NCBI RefSeq assembly: GCF_000377405.1
Contig: NZ_KB905020.1
Coordinates: forward strand, 620,001 to 684,000
Direction of reading: 5' to 3'
Length of the DNA stretch: 64,000 nt
Source: Thioalkalivibrio sp. ALE31
GTDB lineage: Bacteria; Pseudomonadota; Gammaproteobacteria; Ectothiorhodospirales; Ectothiorhodospiraceae
This document shows, piece after piece, positions 8,229 to 18,028 of this stretch. The notes beneath the pieces were generated by a model. It saw only the letters and a list, made by a program, of their open reading frames with translations, was not told where the DNA came from and did no database searches. Position 1 is the stretch's first letter. Each line of letters opens with the position of its first letter. The position numbers were made by a program, and so were the translations under genes.

Positions 8229-10277
8229 ATGACCGACACCCCGCGCAAGATCCTCGTCACCAGCGCCCTGCCCTACGCCAACGGCCCGATCCATCTCGGA
8301 CACCTGGTGGAATACATCCAGACCGACATCTGGGTGCGGTTCCAGCGTGCGCGGGGCCACGAGGTGATCTATGTCTGCGCGGACGACGCCCACGGCACGC
8401 CGATCATGCTCAAGGCCCGTGCCGAGGGCATCGAACCCGAGGAACTGATCGCGCGGGTGCGCCAGGAACACGAGGCCGACTTCAGCGAATTCCTGATCGG
8501 CTTTGATCACTACCACTCGACGCACTCCGACGAGAACCGCGAGCTGGCCGGCCATATCTACAAGGCCCTGCGCGACGCCGGGCACATCGAGATCCGCACC
8601 ATCGACCAGGCCTATGACCCCGAAGCCGGGATGTTCCTGCCGGATCGCTTCATCAAGGGCACCTGCCCCAAATGCGGCGCGCAGGAGCAGTACGGCGACT
8701 CCTGCGAGGCCTGCGGCGCGACCTATAGCCCGATGGACCTGAAAGACGCGGTATCGGCCATCAGCGGCGCGCGCCCGGAGTCACGCGCCTCGGAGCACTA
8801 CTTCTTCAAGCTGGGCGACTTCGAGGCCTTCCTGCGCGACTGGACCCGCTCCGGCCGTCTGCAGGACGCGATCCGCAACAAGCTGGACGAATGGTTCGAG
8901 ACCGGCCTGAGCGACTGGGACATCTCCCGTGACAAGCCCTACTTCGGCTTCGAGATCCCCGACGCCCCGGGCAAGTACTTCTACGTGTGGCTGGACGCCC
9001 CGATCGGCTACATGGCGAGCTTTCGCGCCTTCGCCGAGCAGCAGGGCCTGGACTTCAACGCCTGGTGGGGCGCGGACTCCGACGCCGAGCTGTACCACTT
9101 CATCGGCAAGGACATCGCCTACTTCCACACCCTGTTCTGGCCGGCCATGCTGCATGGCGCGGGCTTTCGCACCCCGTCGGCGGTCTTCTGCCACGGCTTT
9201 CTGACGGTCAACGGCCAGAAGATGTCCAAGTCGCGCGGGACCTTCATCCGCGCCCGCGACTACCTGGACCACCTGAACCCCGAATCGCTGCGCTACTACC
9301 TGGCCGCCAAACTGGGGGACGGGGTCGACGACCTGGATCTGAACCTGGACGACTTCGTGCAGCGCGTGAACTCGGACCTGGTCGGCAAGGTGGTCAACAT
9401 CGCCAGCCGCTGCGCCGGCTTCATCCACAAGCGCTTCGACGGCCAGCTGGCCGCGGAACTCCCGCGCCCGGACCTGCACGACGCCTTCGTCGCCGAGGGC
9501 GAGGCGATCGCGGCGGCATTCGAGCGGCGCGAGTTCGCCCAGGCGATGCGCCGCATCATGGCGCTGGCGGATCAGGCCAACCAGTACATCGACGAGGCCC
9601 AGCCCTGGGTGCTGGCCAAGCAGGAAGGTCGCGAGGCCGAGGTGCAGGCCATCAACACCCAGGGGCTGGACCTGTTCCGCATCCTGATTGTCTATCTCGC
9701 CCCGGTGCTGCCGAAGCTGGCGGCCGACGCCGCCGCGTTCCTGAACCTGGACGACACCCGCTGGGCGAACCGCGAACCCCTGATCGGACGTTCCATCCAG
9801 AAGTTCAAGCCGCTGATGACGCGCATCGAGCCGGAGACCATCGAAAAGCTGCTGGAGGCCTCGAAGGCCACTCTGGCCGCCCGCGAGACCGCCAGCCCCG
9901 ACAACGCGGCCCCTGAACAGGCCACGGAGGCGAACGTGGACCCGATTGCCGAGACCATCGACTTCGATACCTTTGCCCGGGTCGATCTGCGTATCGCCCG
10001 CATCGCCAATGCCGAGCACGTGGACGGCGCCGACAAACTCCTGAAACTCACCCTGGATATCGGTTCCGAGACGCGCCAGGTATTCGCCGGCATCAAGTCC
10101 GCCTACGCCCCGGAGGACCTGATCGGCCGGTATACCGTGATGGTCGCCAACCTGGCCCCGCGCAAGATGCGCTTCGGCGTCTCCGAGGGCATGGTGCTGG
10201 CCGCCGGCCCGGGTGGGTCGGAGCTCTACATCCTGAACCCGGATGACGGGGCCCGCCCCGGCATGCGCGTCAAGTGA
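8229..10277 (+). CDS. metG: Methionyl-tRNA synthetase
   Basis: Charges tRNA-Met with methionine. 682 residues, the long form with a C-terminal tRNA-binding domain. Class I signatures: the HIGH equivalent in [11 protein letters not shown] (about 15-25) and KMSKS at 331-335. The zinc knuckle has Cys146, Cys149, Cys159 and Cys162, giving the one-knuckle type of E. coli. The last ~110 residues (from [14 protein letters not shown]) form the OB-fold dimerisation/tRNA-binding domain, joined by an Ala/Glu-rich linker. ATG start; no clear Shine-Dalgarno. Confidence 0.98.
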   Translation: MTDTPRKILVTSALPYANGPIHLGHLVEYIQTDIWVRFQRARGHEVIYVCADDAHGTPIMLKARAEGIEPEELIARVRQEHEADFSEFLIGFDHYHSTHSDENRELAGHIYKALRDAGHIEIRTIDQAYDPEAGMFLPDRFIKGTCPKCGAQEQYGDSCEACGATYSPMDLKDAVSAISGARPESRASEHYFFKLGDFEAFLRDWTRSGRLQDAIRNKLDEWFETGLSDWDISRDKPYFGFEIPDAPGKYFYVWLDAPIGYMASFRAFAEQQGLDFNAWWGADSDAELYHFIGKDIAYFHTLFWPAMLHGAGFRTPSAVFCHGFLTVNGQKMSKSRGTFIRARDYLDHLNPESLRYYLAAKLGDGVDDLDLNLDDFVQRVNSDLVGKVVNIASRCAGFIHKRFDGQLAAELPRPDLHDAFVAEGEAIAAAFERREFAQAMRRIMALADQANQYIDEAQPWVLAKQEGREAEVQAINTQGLDLFRILIVYLAPVLPKLAADAAAFLNLDDTRWANREPLIGRSIQKFKPLMTRIEPETIEKLLEASKATLAARETASPDNAAPEQATEANVDPIAETIDFDTFARVDLRIARIANAEHVDGADKLLKLTLDIGSETRQVFAGIKSAYAPEDLIGRYTVMVANLAPRKMRFGVSEGMVLAAGPGGSELYILNPDDGARPGMRVK

Positions 10278-10378
10278 TGCCCACCGCAACCGACGAGAAC
10301 GGCATGGAACGCGCGCGGCCCATGGATTTGCACCCGAGCCTCGCGTAAGCTGCCGCTCTTTTGTCGACACCCGGACGC

Positions 10379-10999
10379 ATGGAACAAAGCCCCGAATTCA
10401 AAGCGCAGGTTCGCCTGCTGGCCGAAGCCGGACGCGAACTCGCGGACCGCGGCTGGCTCCCCGCGCGCACCGGGCACTTCTCCGCGCGTCTGGACGACCG
10501 GCATATCGTGATTACCGCCCCGGGGCGCAGCAAGGACCTGCTGGACGCCCACGACTTCATGGTGGTGGATCTCGAAGGGCATCGGGTCACCGGCAGCGGC
10601 GAACCCGGCCCCGAGACCTTCCTGCACATCATCATGTACCGCCGCGACGCGCAGCTCGGCGCCGTCCTGCATACGCACAGCGTGCAGGGTACCGTGCTGT
10701 CGCGGCAGGTCACGGGCTCACTGCTGCTGCGCGACTACGAGGCCCTGCGCGAACTCCCCGGCTGCGAACACCCCGCGCGCGGCATCCGCATCCCGGTGTT
10801 CGCCAACGAGCCGGACATGCAGCAGCTGGCCGCCCGGGTCGACGCCGCCATGGACCGCGACCCGGCACTTGCCGGTTACCTGATCGGTGGTCACGGGCTC
10901 TACACCTGGGGCGAGACGGTGGAACGGGCCATGCAGCGCACCGAGGCCTTCGAGTTCATGTTCGAATGCGAAACGCTGGCCCGCCAGCTACCCCTATGA
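10379..10999 (+). CDS. mtnB: Methylthioribulose-1-phosphate dehydratase
   Basis: Methionine salvage enzyme of the class II aldolase/adducin family that dehydrates methylthioribulose 1-phosphate. 206 residues from the ATG at 10379; a TTG six codons upstream is less likely. Visible family features are the N-terminal GWLPARTGHFSARLD, TAPGRSKDLL, zinc-binding HTHS in LHTHSVQGTVLS, and GGHGLYTWG. The stop overlaps the start of the next gene (ATGA), so the two are translationally coupled. mtnA and mtnD are not in the window. Confidence 0.9.
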   Translation: MEQSPEFKAQVRLLAEAGRELADRGWLPARTGHFSARLDDRHIVITAPGRSKDLLDAHDFMVVDLEGHRVTGSGEPGPETFLHIIMYRRDAQLGAVLHTHSVQGTVLSRQVTGSLLLRDYEALRELPGCEHPARGIRIPVFANEPDMQQLAARVDAAMDRDPALAGYLIGGHGLYTWGETVERAMQRTEAFEFMFECETLARQLPL

Positions 11000-11703
11000 C
11001 CCCGACCTCCGCTCACCCCGCCCCCCAGGCCGTCATCCTGGCCTTCGAGGGGGTCCTCGCCCCGTCCGGCGTGCTGCGCGATACGCTGGAACCGCACGCC
11101 CTCGAGGCGCTGCCGGACTTCCTCGAGCGTCACGCCGAGTCCACCGCGGTCCAGCGGACGCTGACGGACATCCTCGCCTACTCCGGGCGCGAGCTGGACG
11201 TGGACGGGCTGCTGTCCCAGATCCGCGCGTGGATCCGTGGCGGGCAGGACATCACGCCGGTGCGCCAGCTCCAGGGGTTGGTCTGGGCCGATGCGCTGGA
11301 GGCCGGGGCCCTGCAGCCACAACTCTCCCGGGAAACCGCCGCGACGCTGGACCGGCTGCACCGCAGCGGAGTGGCCCTGTACAGCTTCGGCGCGACCCCG
11401 GCACCGGTACAGCGCGACTGGCTGCGCCACGGCCCGCACCCGGAGGTCGAACAACACCTGACCGGACTGTTCGACACCCGCATCGGTGGCCGCCGCGATG
11501 CCGGCAGCTACCGTCGTCTCGCGGAGGAGATCGGCCTGACGCCGGAGACCGTGCTGGTGCTGTCCACCCGCCGTGACGAGCTGGACGCCGCCCACCAGGC
11601 CTGGCTGCTGACCGCTCGCCCGGCCGCGGACCCCCAGGCCGAGGACGACCATCCGGTGCGGCCCTTGACCTCGCTCATCTCCGACACCGCCGACGGGCAC
11701 TAA
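10996..11703 (+). CDS. MtnC-like enolase-phosphatase, catalytic residues lost
   Basis: 235 residues, aligning over its full length with the HAD enzyme enolase-phosphatase E1 (MtnC), which dephosphorylates an acireductone precursor in methionine salvage. Position after mtnB, length, and segments such as LYSFGATPAPVQ, SYRRLAEEIGLTPETVL and DELDAAHQAW support the family. However, HAD motif I, normally D-I/L-E-G, reads ILAFEGVLAP: the nucleophilic aspartate is alanine. Motif II lacks its usual SSGS, the motif III lysine is arginine, and the motif IV aspartate is threonine (LVLSTRRDELDA). The frame is intact, so it is probably expressed but inactive as a classical phosphatase, or repurposed. Confidence 0.75.
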   Translation: MTPTSAHPAPQAVILAFEGVLAPSGVLRDTLEPHALEALPDFLERHAESTAVQRTLTDILAYSGRELDVDGLLSQIRAWIRGGQDITPVRQLQGLVWADALEAGALQPQLSRETAATLDRLHRSGVALYSFGATPAPVQRDWLRHGPHPEVEQHLTGLFDTRIGGRRDAGSYRRLAEEIGLTPETVLVLSTRRDELDAAHQAWLLTARPAADPQAEDDHPVRPLTSLISDTADGH

Positions 11704-11740
11704 TCTGACTCGACATTCCCGGCCTCGGCCACGCGCCGGA

Positions 11741-12014
11741 CTAGGGAGACGCTGATTGAATCGCACGTCCGCGTTGGTGCCCCCTGTTTTCCGAGACAAG
11801 GCGCGTCGTGTAGCGGGTAGTGGTTCTACCCGCAAGCGGCGCAACGCAGGATCGGGAAACAGGGGGTACCAACCCCGAAGGGGCTCGGCCGCTTTTGCGC
11901 GCGCACGGCGTTGCGGCTCCCTTGTGCAGAATGACTGCACGGCAGTCACCGCGCCTTGTTCGCACGCAAAAGCGACTCGAGCGCGGACGTGCGATTCAAT
12001 CAGCGTCTCCCTAG
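11741..12014. repeat. Long-hairpin repeat element, copy 1
   Basis: 274 bases bounded by perfect 33-base inverted repeats (11741-11773 and 11982-12014), beginning and ending in CTAG, so either CTAG or TA could be the target duplication. Inside is a second inverted pair, 11773-11792 against 11854-11873, plus a small hairpin (GCGGGTAG...CTACCCGC) and complementary pieces ACAAGGCGCG and CGCGCCTTGT. No transposase fits inside. Copy 2 at 23912-24229 has the same layout with different arm sequences. Mostly non-autonomous or structural; fills most of the 412-base gap between mtnC and rnfA. The rest of the gap (12015-12115) should hold the rnf promoter, but no clear -35/-10 pair was recognised. Confidence 0.85.
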
Positions 12015-12115
12015 GTTTCGCGCCCGGAAAGGGCAATCGCCCCGCCGCGGGAAGGGTTGAGCGGGCACCGCCCGTCGCCGATACTGTGTTGTTGACCTGA
12101 CGACTCGGATTTTTC

Positions 12116-12694
12116 GTGGAATACGTCCTGATCCTCATCAGTACGATCCTCGTGAACAACTTCGTACTGGTGAAGTTTCTGGGCCTGTGCCCGTTCATGG
12201 GGGTCTCGCGCAAGGTCGAGACGGCCACCGGCATGGGCCTGGCCACGACCTTCGTCCTGACGTTGTCCGCCGTCAGTTCCTACGTGATCAATGAATACCT
12301 GCTGACCCCGCTCGGGCTGGAATACCTGCGCACCATCGCCTTCATCCTGGTAATCGCGGCGGTGGTGCAGTTCACCGAGCTGGTGGTGCGCAAAACCTCG
12401 CCCCTGCTCTACAACGTGCTGGGGATCTTCCTGCCGCTGATCACCACCAACTGCGCGGTGCTGGGCGTCGCCCTGCTCAACGTCCAGGAGGCACACAATT
12501 TTGTCGAGTCGGCCCTGTACGGTTTCGGTGCCGCAGTCGGTTTTTCGCTGGTGCTGATCCTGTTCTCCGCGATCCGCGAGCGCATCGCCGTGGCCGATGT
12601 GCCGGTGATGTTCCGCGGCAGCGCCATCGCCATGGTCACCGCCGGGCTGATGTCGCTGGCGTTCATGGGCTTTTCCGGGCTGGTGCGGCTGTGA
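12116..12694 (+). CDS. rnfA: Rnf complex subunit A
   Basis: Integral membrane subunit of the Rnf ferredoxin:NAD+ oxidoreductase, which couples electron transfer to Na+/H+ movement (RsxA in E. coli, also linked to SoxR reduction). 192 residues and six predicted membrane helices, the first starting [25 protein letters not shown], with conserved cysteines in LGLCPF and TTNCAVLG that bind the membrane [2Fe-2S] cluster with RnfE. Starts at GTG 12116. First gene of a tightly overlapping rnfABCDGE operon. Confidence 0.96.
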   Translation: MEYVLILISTILVNNFVLVKFLGLCPFMGVSRKVETATGMGLATTFVLTLSAVSSYVINEYLLTPLGLEYLRTIAFILVIAAVVQFTELVVRKTSPLLYNVLGIFLPLITTNCAVLGVALLNVQEAHNFVESALYGFGAAVGFSLVLILFSAIRERIAVADVPVMFRGSAIAMVTAGLMSLAFMGFSGLVRL

Positions 12695-13287
12695 GCGTGC
12701 TCTACGCCATCCTCGCGATCGGCGGCCTGGCCGCTGCATTCGGGCTGATCCTGGGGTTCGCCGCGCAGCGCTTCCGGGTCGAGGCCGACCCGGTGGTGGA
12801 CCAGATCGACGCCCTGCTGCCGCAGACCCAGTGCGGCCAGTGCTCCTACCCCGGCTGCCGGCCGTATGCCGAGGCCATCGCCGCCGGCGAGGCGGACATC
12901 AACCGCTGCCCGCCCGGCGGTCAGGCCACGGTCCAGGCCCTGGCCGACCTGCTCGACCGCGAGCCCACCCCGCTGGAGGAAGAAGAGCAGGAGAAGGCCG
13001 TCGCGATCATCGACGAGAACATCTGCATCGGCTGCACCCTGTGCATTCAGGCCTGCCCGGTGGATGCCATCCTCGGCGCCGCCAAGCAGATGCATACCGT
13101 GATCGAGGAGGAATGCACCGGATGCGAGCTGTGCATCGAGCCCTGTCCGGTCGACTGCATCACCATGGTTCCGGTCGGCACCGACATCACCGAATGGCGC
13201 TGGTCGGAACCGGAACCCTCGCCCATCGAGCAGCCCATCAAGCGGCCCATCCACGCCATCGCGGACGGTTCGGGGGCTTCCGACTGA
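12691..13287 (+). CDS. rnfB: Rnf complex ferredoxin-type subunit B
   Basis: Iron-sulfur electron-transfer subunit. 198 residues, GTG start overlapping the rnfA stop by four bases. An N-terminal membrane anchor (about 3-25) precedes a [4Fe-4S] domain with Cys48, Cys51, Cys56 and Cys73, then two ferredoxin clusters: Cys112/115/118/122 and Cys142/145/148/152. It receives electrons and passes them toward RnfC or the membrane subunits. A short acidic/Pro-rich tail follows. Confidence 0.96.
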   Translation: MSVLYAILAIGGLAAAFGLILGFAAQRFRVEADPVVDQIDALLPQTQCGQCSYPGCRPYAEAIAAGEADINRCPPGGQATVQALADLLDREPTPLEEEEQEKAVAIIDENICIGCTLCIQACPVDAILGAAKQMHTVIEEECTGCELCIEPCPVDCITMVPVGTDITEWRWSEPEPSPIEQPIKRPIHAIADGSGASD

Positions 13288-13319
13288 GTCGGATGTCCGC
13301 AAACCGTTAGAATACGCTT

Positions 13320-14969
13320 ATGCAGCTGCATCGCTTCCACGGGGGCCTGAAACTGGCCGACGAGACCGAAGCCAGCACCCGCGATCCGGTGCTGGTGATG
13401 GGCGTGCCTCCGCAGCTGATCGTCCCGCTGGGCCAGCACATCGGCGAGGCCGCGGAGCCCTGCGTGGCGGTCGGCGACTACGTGACCAAGGGTCAGCGCA
13501 TCGGCCAGTCCAAGGGATATATCGCCGCCCACGTGCACGCCCCCAGTTCCGGGGAGGTGATCGAGATCGCCCCGCACGCGGTGCCCCATCCCTCCGGTCT
13601 GGACGCCCCCTGTGTGGTCATCCAGACCGACGGGCGCGACGCCTGGGGCGACACCCGCATGGAACCCTGGCTGGACTGGGATACCCGCGAGCCGCGCAAG
13701 CTGCGCCAGCGCATCCGCGACGCCGGCATCGTCGGGCTGGGCGGGGCCGCCTTTCCCACCGCGGTCAAGCTCAACCCGCGCGCCGGTCAGCGCATCCATA
13801 CATTGATCGTGAACGGGGCCGAGTGCGAGCCCTACATCAGCGCCGATGACATGCTGCTGCGCACCGCCCCGGAGGCGGTGTTCGAGGGCATTCGCATCGT
13901 CGCCCACCTGCTGGACGTCGAACGGGTGCTGTTCGCGGTGGAAGACAACATGCCCGAGGCGATGCGGGCCCTCACCGAAAACCTGCCGGGCGAACTGCGC
14001 GAGCTGATCCAGCTGGTCTCGGTCCCCTCCCTCTACCCCACCGGCGGCGAACGCCAGCTGATCAAGGTGCTGACCGGCCAGGAGGTCCCCAGCGGCGGTC
14101 TTCCGGCCGATATCGGGATGGTCTGCAACAATCCCGGCACCTTCAAGGCGGTCTGCGACGCGATCATCCAGGGGCGCCCCCTGCTGTCGCGCATCGTCAC
14201 CGTTACCGGGCCGGGCGTGCGGCACCCGCGCAATGTCGAGGCCCTGCTGGGGACCCCGTTCGCCGACGTCATCGCCGCGACCGGCGGTTACGCCGATGGG
14301 GTGGATCGCCTGGTGATGGGCGGCCCGATGATGGGTTTCGCGGTCCACGACGACGCCATACCCGTGATCAAGGGCACCAACTGCCTGCTCGCCACTCGCC
14401 CCCAGGACACCCCGCCCCCGGGGCCGGTGATGCCCTGCATCCGCTGCGGCGAGTGTGCGGCCGCCTGCCCCGCCCAGTTGCTGCCGCAGCAGCTCTACTG
14501 GCAGGCCAAGGCCAAGGACTTCGACGCGATCCAGGGCTACGGCCTGTTCGACTGCATCGAGTGCGGCTGCTGCGCGCATGTCTGCCCCAGCAATATCCCG
14601 CTGGTGCAGTACTACCGCTACGCCAAGAACGAGATCTGGGCGCGCGAGAAGGAACGGCAGAAGTCCGACATCGCCCGCGAACGCTATGAGTTCCGCCAGG
14701 AGCGCATCGAGCGCGAGGAACGCGAGAAGGCCGAGCGCATGGCCAGGAAGAAGGCGGCGGTAAAGAAGAAAGAGGGCGAGGAAGGCGCCGACGACGACAA
14801 GCAGGCCGCCATCCAGGCCGCGCTGGAACGCGCCCGCGCGCGCAAGGCCGCCAAGGCCGGACAAACTGCCGAGACCACCGGGGACGGACAGGACAACGCG
14901 GGCACCGCGGAGGCCGGCGCATCCAGCGAATCCGGCCCACGCGATTCCACGGACTCGGGCGGCCGCTGA
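13320..14969 (+). CDS. rnfC: Rnf complex NADH-binding subunit C
   Basis: Peripheral subunit resembling the NuoF/Nqo1 fold, carrying FMN, the NADH site and two [4Fe-4S] clusters. 549 residues. The glycine-rich GLGGAAFPTAVKL and NGAECEPY segments mark the flavin/NADH domain. Cluster cysteines are at 373/376/379/383 and 412/415/418/422. After about residue 440 comes a long Lys/Glu/Ala-rich tail, of the variable kind common in gammaproteobacterial RnfC. Its TGA overlaps the next ATG by one base. Confidence 0.96.
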   Translation: MQLHRFHGGLKLADETEASTRDPVLVMGVPPQLIVPLGQHIGEAAEPCVAVGDYVTKGQRIGQSKGYIAAHVHAPSSGEVIEIAPHAVPHPSGLDAPCVVIQTDGRDAWGDTRMEPWLDWDTREPRKLRQRIRDAGIVGLGGAAFPTAVKLNPRAGQRIHTLIVNGAECEPYISADDMLLRTAPEAVFEGIRIVAHLLDVERVLFAVEDNMPEAMRALTENLPGELRELIQLVSVPSLYPTGGERQLIKVLTGQEVPSGGLPADIGMVCNNPGTFKAVCDAIIQGRPLLSRIVTVTGPGVRHPRNVEALLGTPFADVIAATGGYADGVDRLVMGGPMMGFAVHDDAIPVIKGTNCLLATRPQDTPPPGPVMPCIRCGECAAACPAQLLPQQLYWQAKAKDFDAIQGYGLFDCIECGCCAHVCPSNIPLVQYYRYAKNEIWAREKERQKSDIARERYEFRQERIEREEREKAERMARKKAAVKKKEGEEGADDDKQAAIQAALERARARKAAKAGQTAETTGDGQDNAGTAEAGASSESGPRDSTDSGGR

Positions 14970-16030
14970 TGCGCTTTCGCACCGAATCCTCGCCGCACAT
15001 GATCCCGGCCCACTCGGTGGGCGGGGTCATGCAGCAGGTCCAGATGGCCCTGGTACCCGGCACCCTGGCCATGGCCTGGTTCTTCGGCTGGGGCGTCCTG
15101 GTCAACGTGGTCCTGGCGGTGCTGTTCGCCGTGGCCTTCGAGGCTGCGATCGTGGCGGCCCGCAAGCGCCCGGTCATGGCCACCCTGAGCGACAACTCGG
15201 CCATCGTGACCGGCTGGCTGTTCGCCCTTGCCGTACCGCCGCTGACGCCGATCTGGGTCACCCTGATCGGTATCGCCTTCGCGATCGTGGTGGCCAAGCA
15301 CCTGTATGGCGGGCTCGGCTACAACCCGTTCAACCCCGCGATGGTCGGCTACGTGGTCGTGCTGGTCTCGTTCCCGCGGGAGATGGCCCTGTGGCCCGCG
15401 CCGGACACCCTCTCCGACCTGTCGCTGGGCCTGGGCCAGACGCTGCAGACCGTGCTCACTGGCAGCCTCCCGGCCGCACTCGAGTGGGACACGATCACCC
15501 GCGCCACGCCCCTGGACGCCATGCGCGAGGGCCTGGGGGCCGGGCGGACCGTCAGCGAGGTCACCGCGAGCCCGCTGTTCGGCAGCTTCAGCGAGACCAG
15601 CTGGGAGTGGATCGGCAACTTCTTCCTCCTCGGCGGCCTGTACCTGCTGTTCCGGCGCATCATCCACTGGCATATCCCGCTGGCGGTGATCCTGGGCGTG
15701 GCCATCCCGGCCGGCTTCTTCTGGATGCTGGACCCGGACTCCTTTGCCTCGCCGGCGTTCCACGTCTTCAGTGGCGCGGTCATCATCGGCGCCTTCTTCA
15801 TCGCCACCGATCCGGTCTCCGCCTCCACCACGCCGCTGGGTCGCATCCTCTACGGCGCCGGCATCGGCGTGCTGATCTTCATTATCCGCACCTGGGGCGG
15901 CTACCCGGATGCGGTCGCCTTCGCCGTGCTGCTGATGAATATGGTCGCCCCGACCCTGGACCACCTGACGCGGCCGCGCATCTTCGGGCGCTCGCGCCGC
16001 GGACCGCCGCCGGGGGACGGGCATGCTTGA
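14969..16030 (+). CDS. rnfD: Rnf complex membrane flavoprotein subunit D
   Basis: Integral membrane subunit with covalently bound FMN. 353 residues, about nine membrane helices. The flavin-attachment motif appears as TRATPLDAM; Thr180 is the likely FMN-linked residue. A further conserved segment, FIATDPVSASTTPLGR, lies near residue 275. The N-terminus RFRTESSPHM is typical. Overlaps rnfG by eight bases. Confidence 0.95.
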   Translation: MRFRTESSPHMIPAHSVGGVMQQVQMALVPGTLAMAWFFGWGVLVNVVLAVLFAVAFEAAIVAARKRPVMATLSDNSAIVTGWLFALAVPPLTPIWVTLIGIAFAIVVAKHLYGGLGYNPFNPAMVGYVVVLVSFPREMALWPAPDTLSDLSLGLGQTLQTVLTGSLPAALEWDTITRATPLDAMREGLGAGRTVSEVTASPLFGSFSETSWEWIGNFFLLGGLYLLFRRIIHWHIPLAVILGVAIPAGFFWMLDPDSFASPAFHVFSGAVIIGAFFIATDPVSASTTPLGRILYGAGIGVLIFIIRTWGGYPDAVAFAVLLMNMVAPTLDHLTRPRIFGRSRRGPPPGDGHA

Positions 16031-16718
16031 CCTGAAGCCCCGCGACATCCTGCTGGCCACCGCCCTGCTCGCCGGCTTTGCGGCCGCCGGGGCGGGGATC
16101 GTCGCCCTCGTCCAGGGCACGACCGAGGCCCGCATCGAGGAGAACCGCATGGCGGTCAACCGCAACCGCATCGCGGAGCTGACCGGCGACCTGGATTACC
16201 GGAACGACCCCGTGCACGACACCATCGATCTCGGCCATGACCTCCTGGGCGGTGACCACCTGCCGGCCTGGTTCGCCCGCGATGCCGATGACGAAGTGGT
16301 CGGCATCGTGTTTTCCGCGATCGCGCGCGATGGCTACAGTGGCGACATCCACCTGCTGATCGGCGTAGATCGCGACGGCGAGCTCCAGGGGGTGCGCGTC
16401 TCCGCGCATCGCGAGACCCCGGGTCTGGGAGACGCCATCGAGGCCGAGCGCTCCGACTGGATCCACGACTTCGACGGCCGCTCGCTGGGGAACCCCCCGG
16501 CCGAGGACTGGCACGTGCGCAAGGACGGCGGCGTGTTCGACCAGTTCACCGGCGCCACCATCACCCCGCGTGCGGTGGTTCGCGCCGTTTATCGCACGCT
16601 GCAATACTTCGACGAACACCGCGAGGAGCTGCTGGCGACCCGGCCCGACGACGCCCGCTCCATGGCGGAACCGCTCCCGCAGCCCGAGGACCACGGGGAC
16701 GACGAGGCAAGCCGATGA
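16023..16718 (+). CDS. rnfG: Rnf complex flavoprotein subunit G
   Basis: Single-pass membrane subunit with a periplasmic FMN-binding domain. 231 residues. One helix at about 10-30, then the FMN domain with the attachment motif [12 protein letters not shown]; Thr179 would carry the covalent [12 protein letters not shown] is the conserved motif ahead of it. The C-terminus is an acidic Asp/Glu/Pro-rich tail. Overlaps rnfD and rnfE by a few bases, so coupled translation is expected. Confidence 0.95.
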   Translation: MLDLKPRDILLATALLAGFAAAGAGIVALVQGTTEARIEENRMAVNRNRIAELTGDLDYRNDPVHDTIDLGHDLLGGDHLPAWFARDADDEVVGIVFSAIARDGYSGDIHLLIGVDRDGELQGVRVSAHRETPGLGDAIEAERSDWIHDFDGRSLGNPPAEDWHVRKDGGVFDQFTGATITPRAVVRAVYRTLQYFDEHREELLATRPDDARSMAEPLPQPEDHGDDEASR

Positions 16719-17416
16719 ACCCGACCCTGACCGACATCATTCGCGACGGCCTGTGGCACAACAACCCCGGGCTGGTGCAGCTGCTGGGGCTGTGCCCCCT
16801 GCTGGCGATCTCCGGCACCATGGTCAACGCGATCGGCCTCGGCATCGCGACCACCCTGACCCTGCTGCTGTCCAATGTGCTGGTCTCGCTGATCCGCAAC
16901 CACGCGCGCCCGGAGATCCGCATCCCGGTGTACGTGCTGATCATTGCCTCCATCGTCACCGCGATCGAGCTGGCGATGAATGCCTGGTTCCACGGGCTGT
17001 ACCTGATCCTCGGGATCTTTATCCCGCTGATCGTCACCAACTGCGCCATCATCGGTCGCGCCGAGGCCTTCGCCTCGCGCAACTCGGTGCCGCGCGCCGC
17101 CCTGGACGGCCTGATGATGGGACTGGGCTTCACCGGCGTGCTGATCGCCCTGGGTGCGCTGCGCGAGGTCCTTGGCCAGGGCACGCTGATGGCCAATGCC
17201 CACCTGCTGTTCGGCGAGTGGGGGCACGGGATGACCCTGCAGCTCTATCCCTCCGAGCACGGCTTCCTGCTGGCCCTGCTGCCCCCGGGCGCCTTTATGG
17301 CCATGGGCCTGCTGATCGCCGCGAAGAACTGGATCGACAGCCAGTTCGAGCCGGAGCCGACCGCCAGCCGCGACGAGAGCGCCACCGAATCCGAAGCCGC
17401 CCCCGACAACGCCTGA
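16715..17416 (+). CDS. rnfE: Rnf complex subunit E
   Basis: Integral membrane subunit paired with RnfA around a [2Fe-2S] cluster. 233 residues, six predicted helices; cysteines in LLGLCPLLA and [11 protein letters not shown] are the cluster ligands. ATG overlaps the rnfG stop by four bases. C-terminal Glu/Ala-rich tail. Last rnf gene; nth, its usual neighbour, follows after one extra gene. Confidence 0.96.
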   Translation: MNPTLTDIIRDGLWHNNPGLVQLLGLCPLLAISGTMVNAIGLGIATTLTLLLSNVLVSLIRNHARPEIRIPVYVLIIASIVTAIELAMNAWFHGLYLILGIFIPLIVTNCAIIGRAEAFASRNSVPRAALDGLMMGLGFTGVLIALGALREVLGQGTLMANAHLLFGEWGHGMTLQLYPSEHGFLLALLPPGAFMAMGLLIAAKNWIDSQFEPEPTASRDESATESEAAPDNA

Positions 17417-17524
17417 ACCGAACCGGCCTTGATTCCTGGCCGTCAGCCGGTAAACTTCCGGCGCCACGAATCCGTTCTACCGGGGCCGCGCGCCCCGGAC
17501 ACTCAAACGTCCCAGGAGATTGGC

Positions 17525-17962
17525 ATGGCTGGACATTTCCCGTTTGCTGGCAAGCGCGGCACGCGCTACGGCCTCGCCCCGCGCGGCACGATCGCCGCCT
17601 TTTTCGAGAACCACGGGTTCAACGACGACCTGCAGGAGAAGTACTACAAGTGGTGGTACGACTGGGCCAAGGACTTCGTCGAGAAGGACAGCGACCTGTC
17701 CTACACCATGATCCGCAAGTTCGACAGCTACCCGATGGGCACCCACGCCCACCACTCGTTCCACCTGAACGACAAGTACTGGCCGAGCTGCCTGGACGAA
17801 CTGGGTTCGTTCATCCGCGACGTCATCTTCCCGAAGCTGGACGAGAAGGCGATGCATGATCTGGAAGAGAAGCACGCCAAGCTGATCAAGGATCTGGAGA
17901 AGGAAGCCGAATCCAACCCGCGCGACGCCGCGCCGGATGTCGGCATGTTCCGCCACGTCTGA
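17525..17962 (+). CDS. Unknown 145-residue protein between rnfE and nth
   Basis: I do not recognise the family. The ATG at 17525 follows AGGAG by about eight bases. The protein is soluble, rich in aromatic, Lys and Asp residues (YYKWWYDWAKDF), and has a histidine cluster THAHHSFH near residue 75 that could bind a metal. The C-terminal third is a charged helix (about 105-130). It sits 108 bases after rnfE and ends at a strong terminator, so it may be co-transcribed with rnf. Function unknown. Confidence 0.75.
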   Translation: MAGHFPFAGKRGTRYGLAPRGTIAAFFENHGFNDDLQEKYYKWWYDWAKDFVEKDSDLSYTMIRKFDSYPMGTHAHHSFHLNDKYWPSCLDELGSFIRDVIFPKLDEKAMHDLEEKHAKLIKDLEKEAESNPRDAAPDVGMFRHV

Positions 17963-17983
17963 GCAACGCCACTACGCGAGTTG

Positions 17984-18013
17984 CCGGCCCCGCGAAGCGG
18001 GGCCGGTTTGTTT
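17984..18013 (+). terminator. Rho-independent terminator
   Basis: Ten-base-pair GC stem CCGGCCCCGC / GCGGGGCCGG with a three-base loop, followed by TTTGTTT. Ends the rnf-side transcript just upstream of nth. Confidence 0.85.
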
Positions 18014-18028
18014 GGAGCCTCCGCATCC

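Noticed and set aside
11756-12100. Short open frames inside the hairpin element
   Set aside because: They run through the inverted repeats, and related frames in copy 2 differ by loop insertions; no gene-like conservation.
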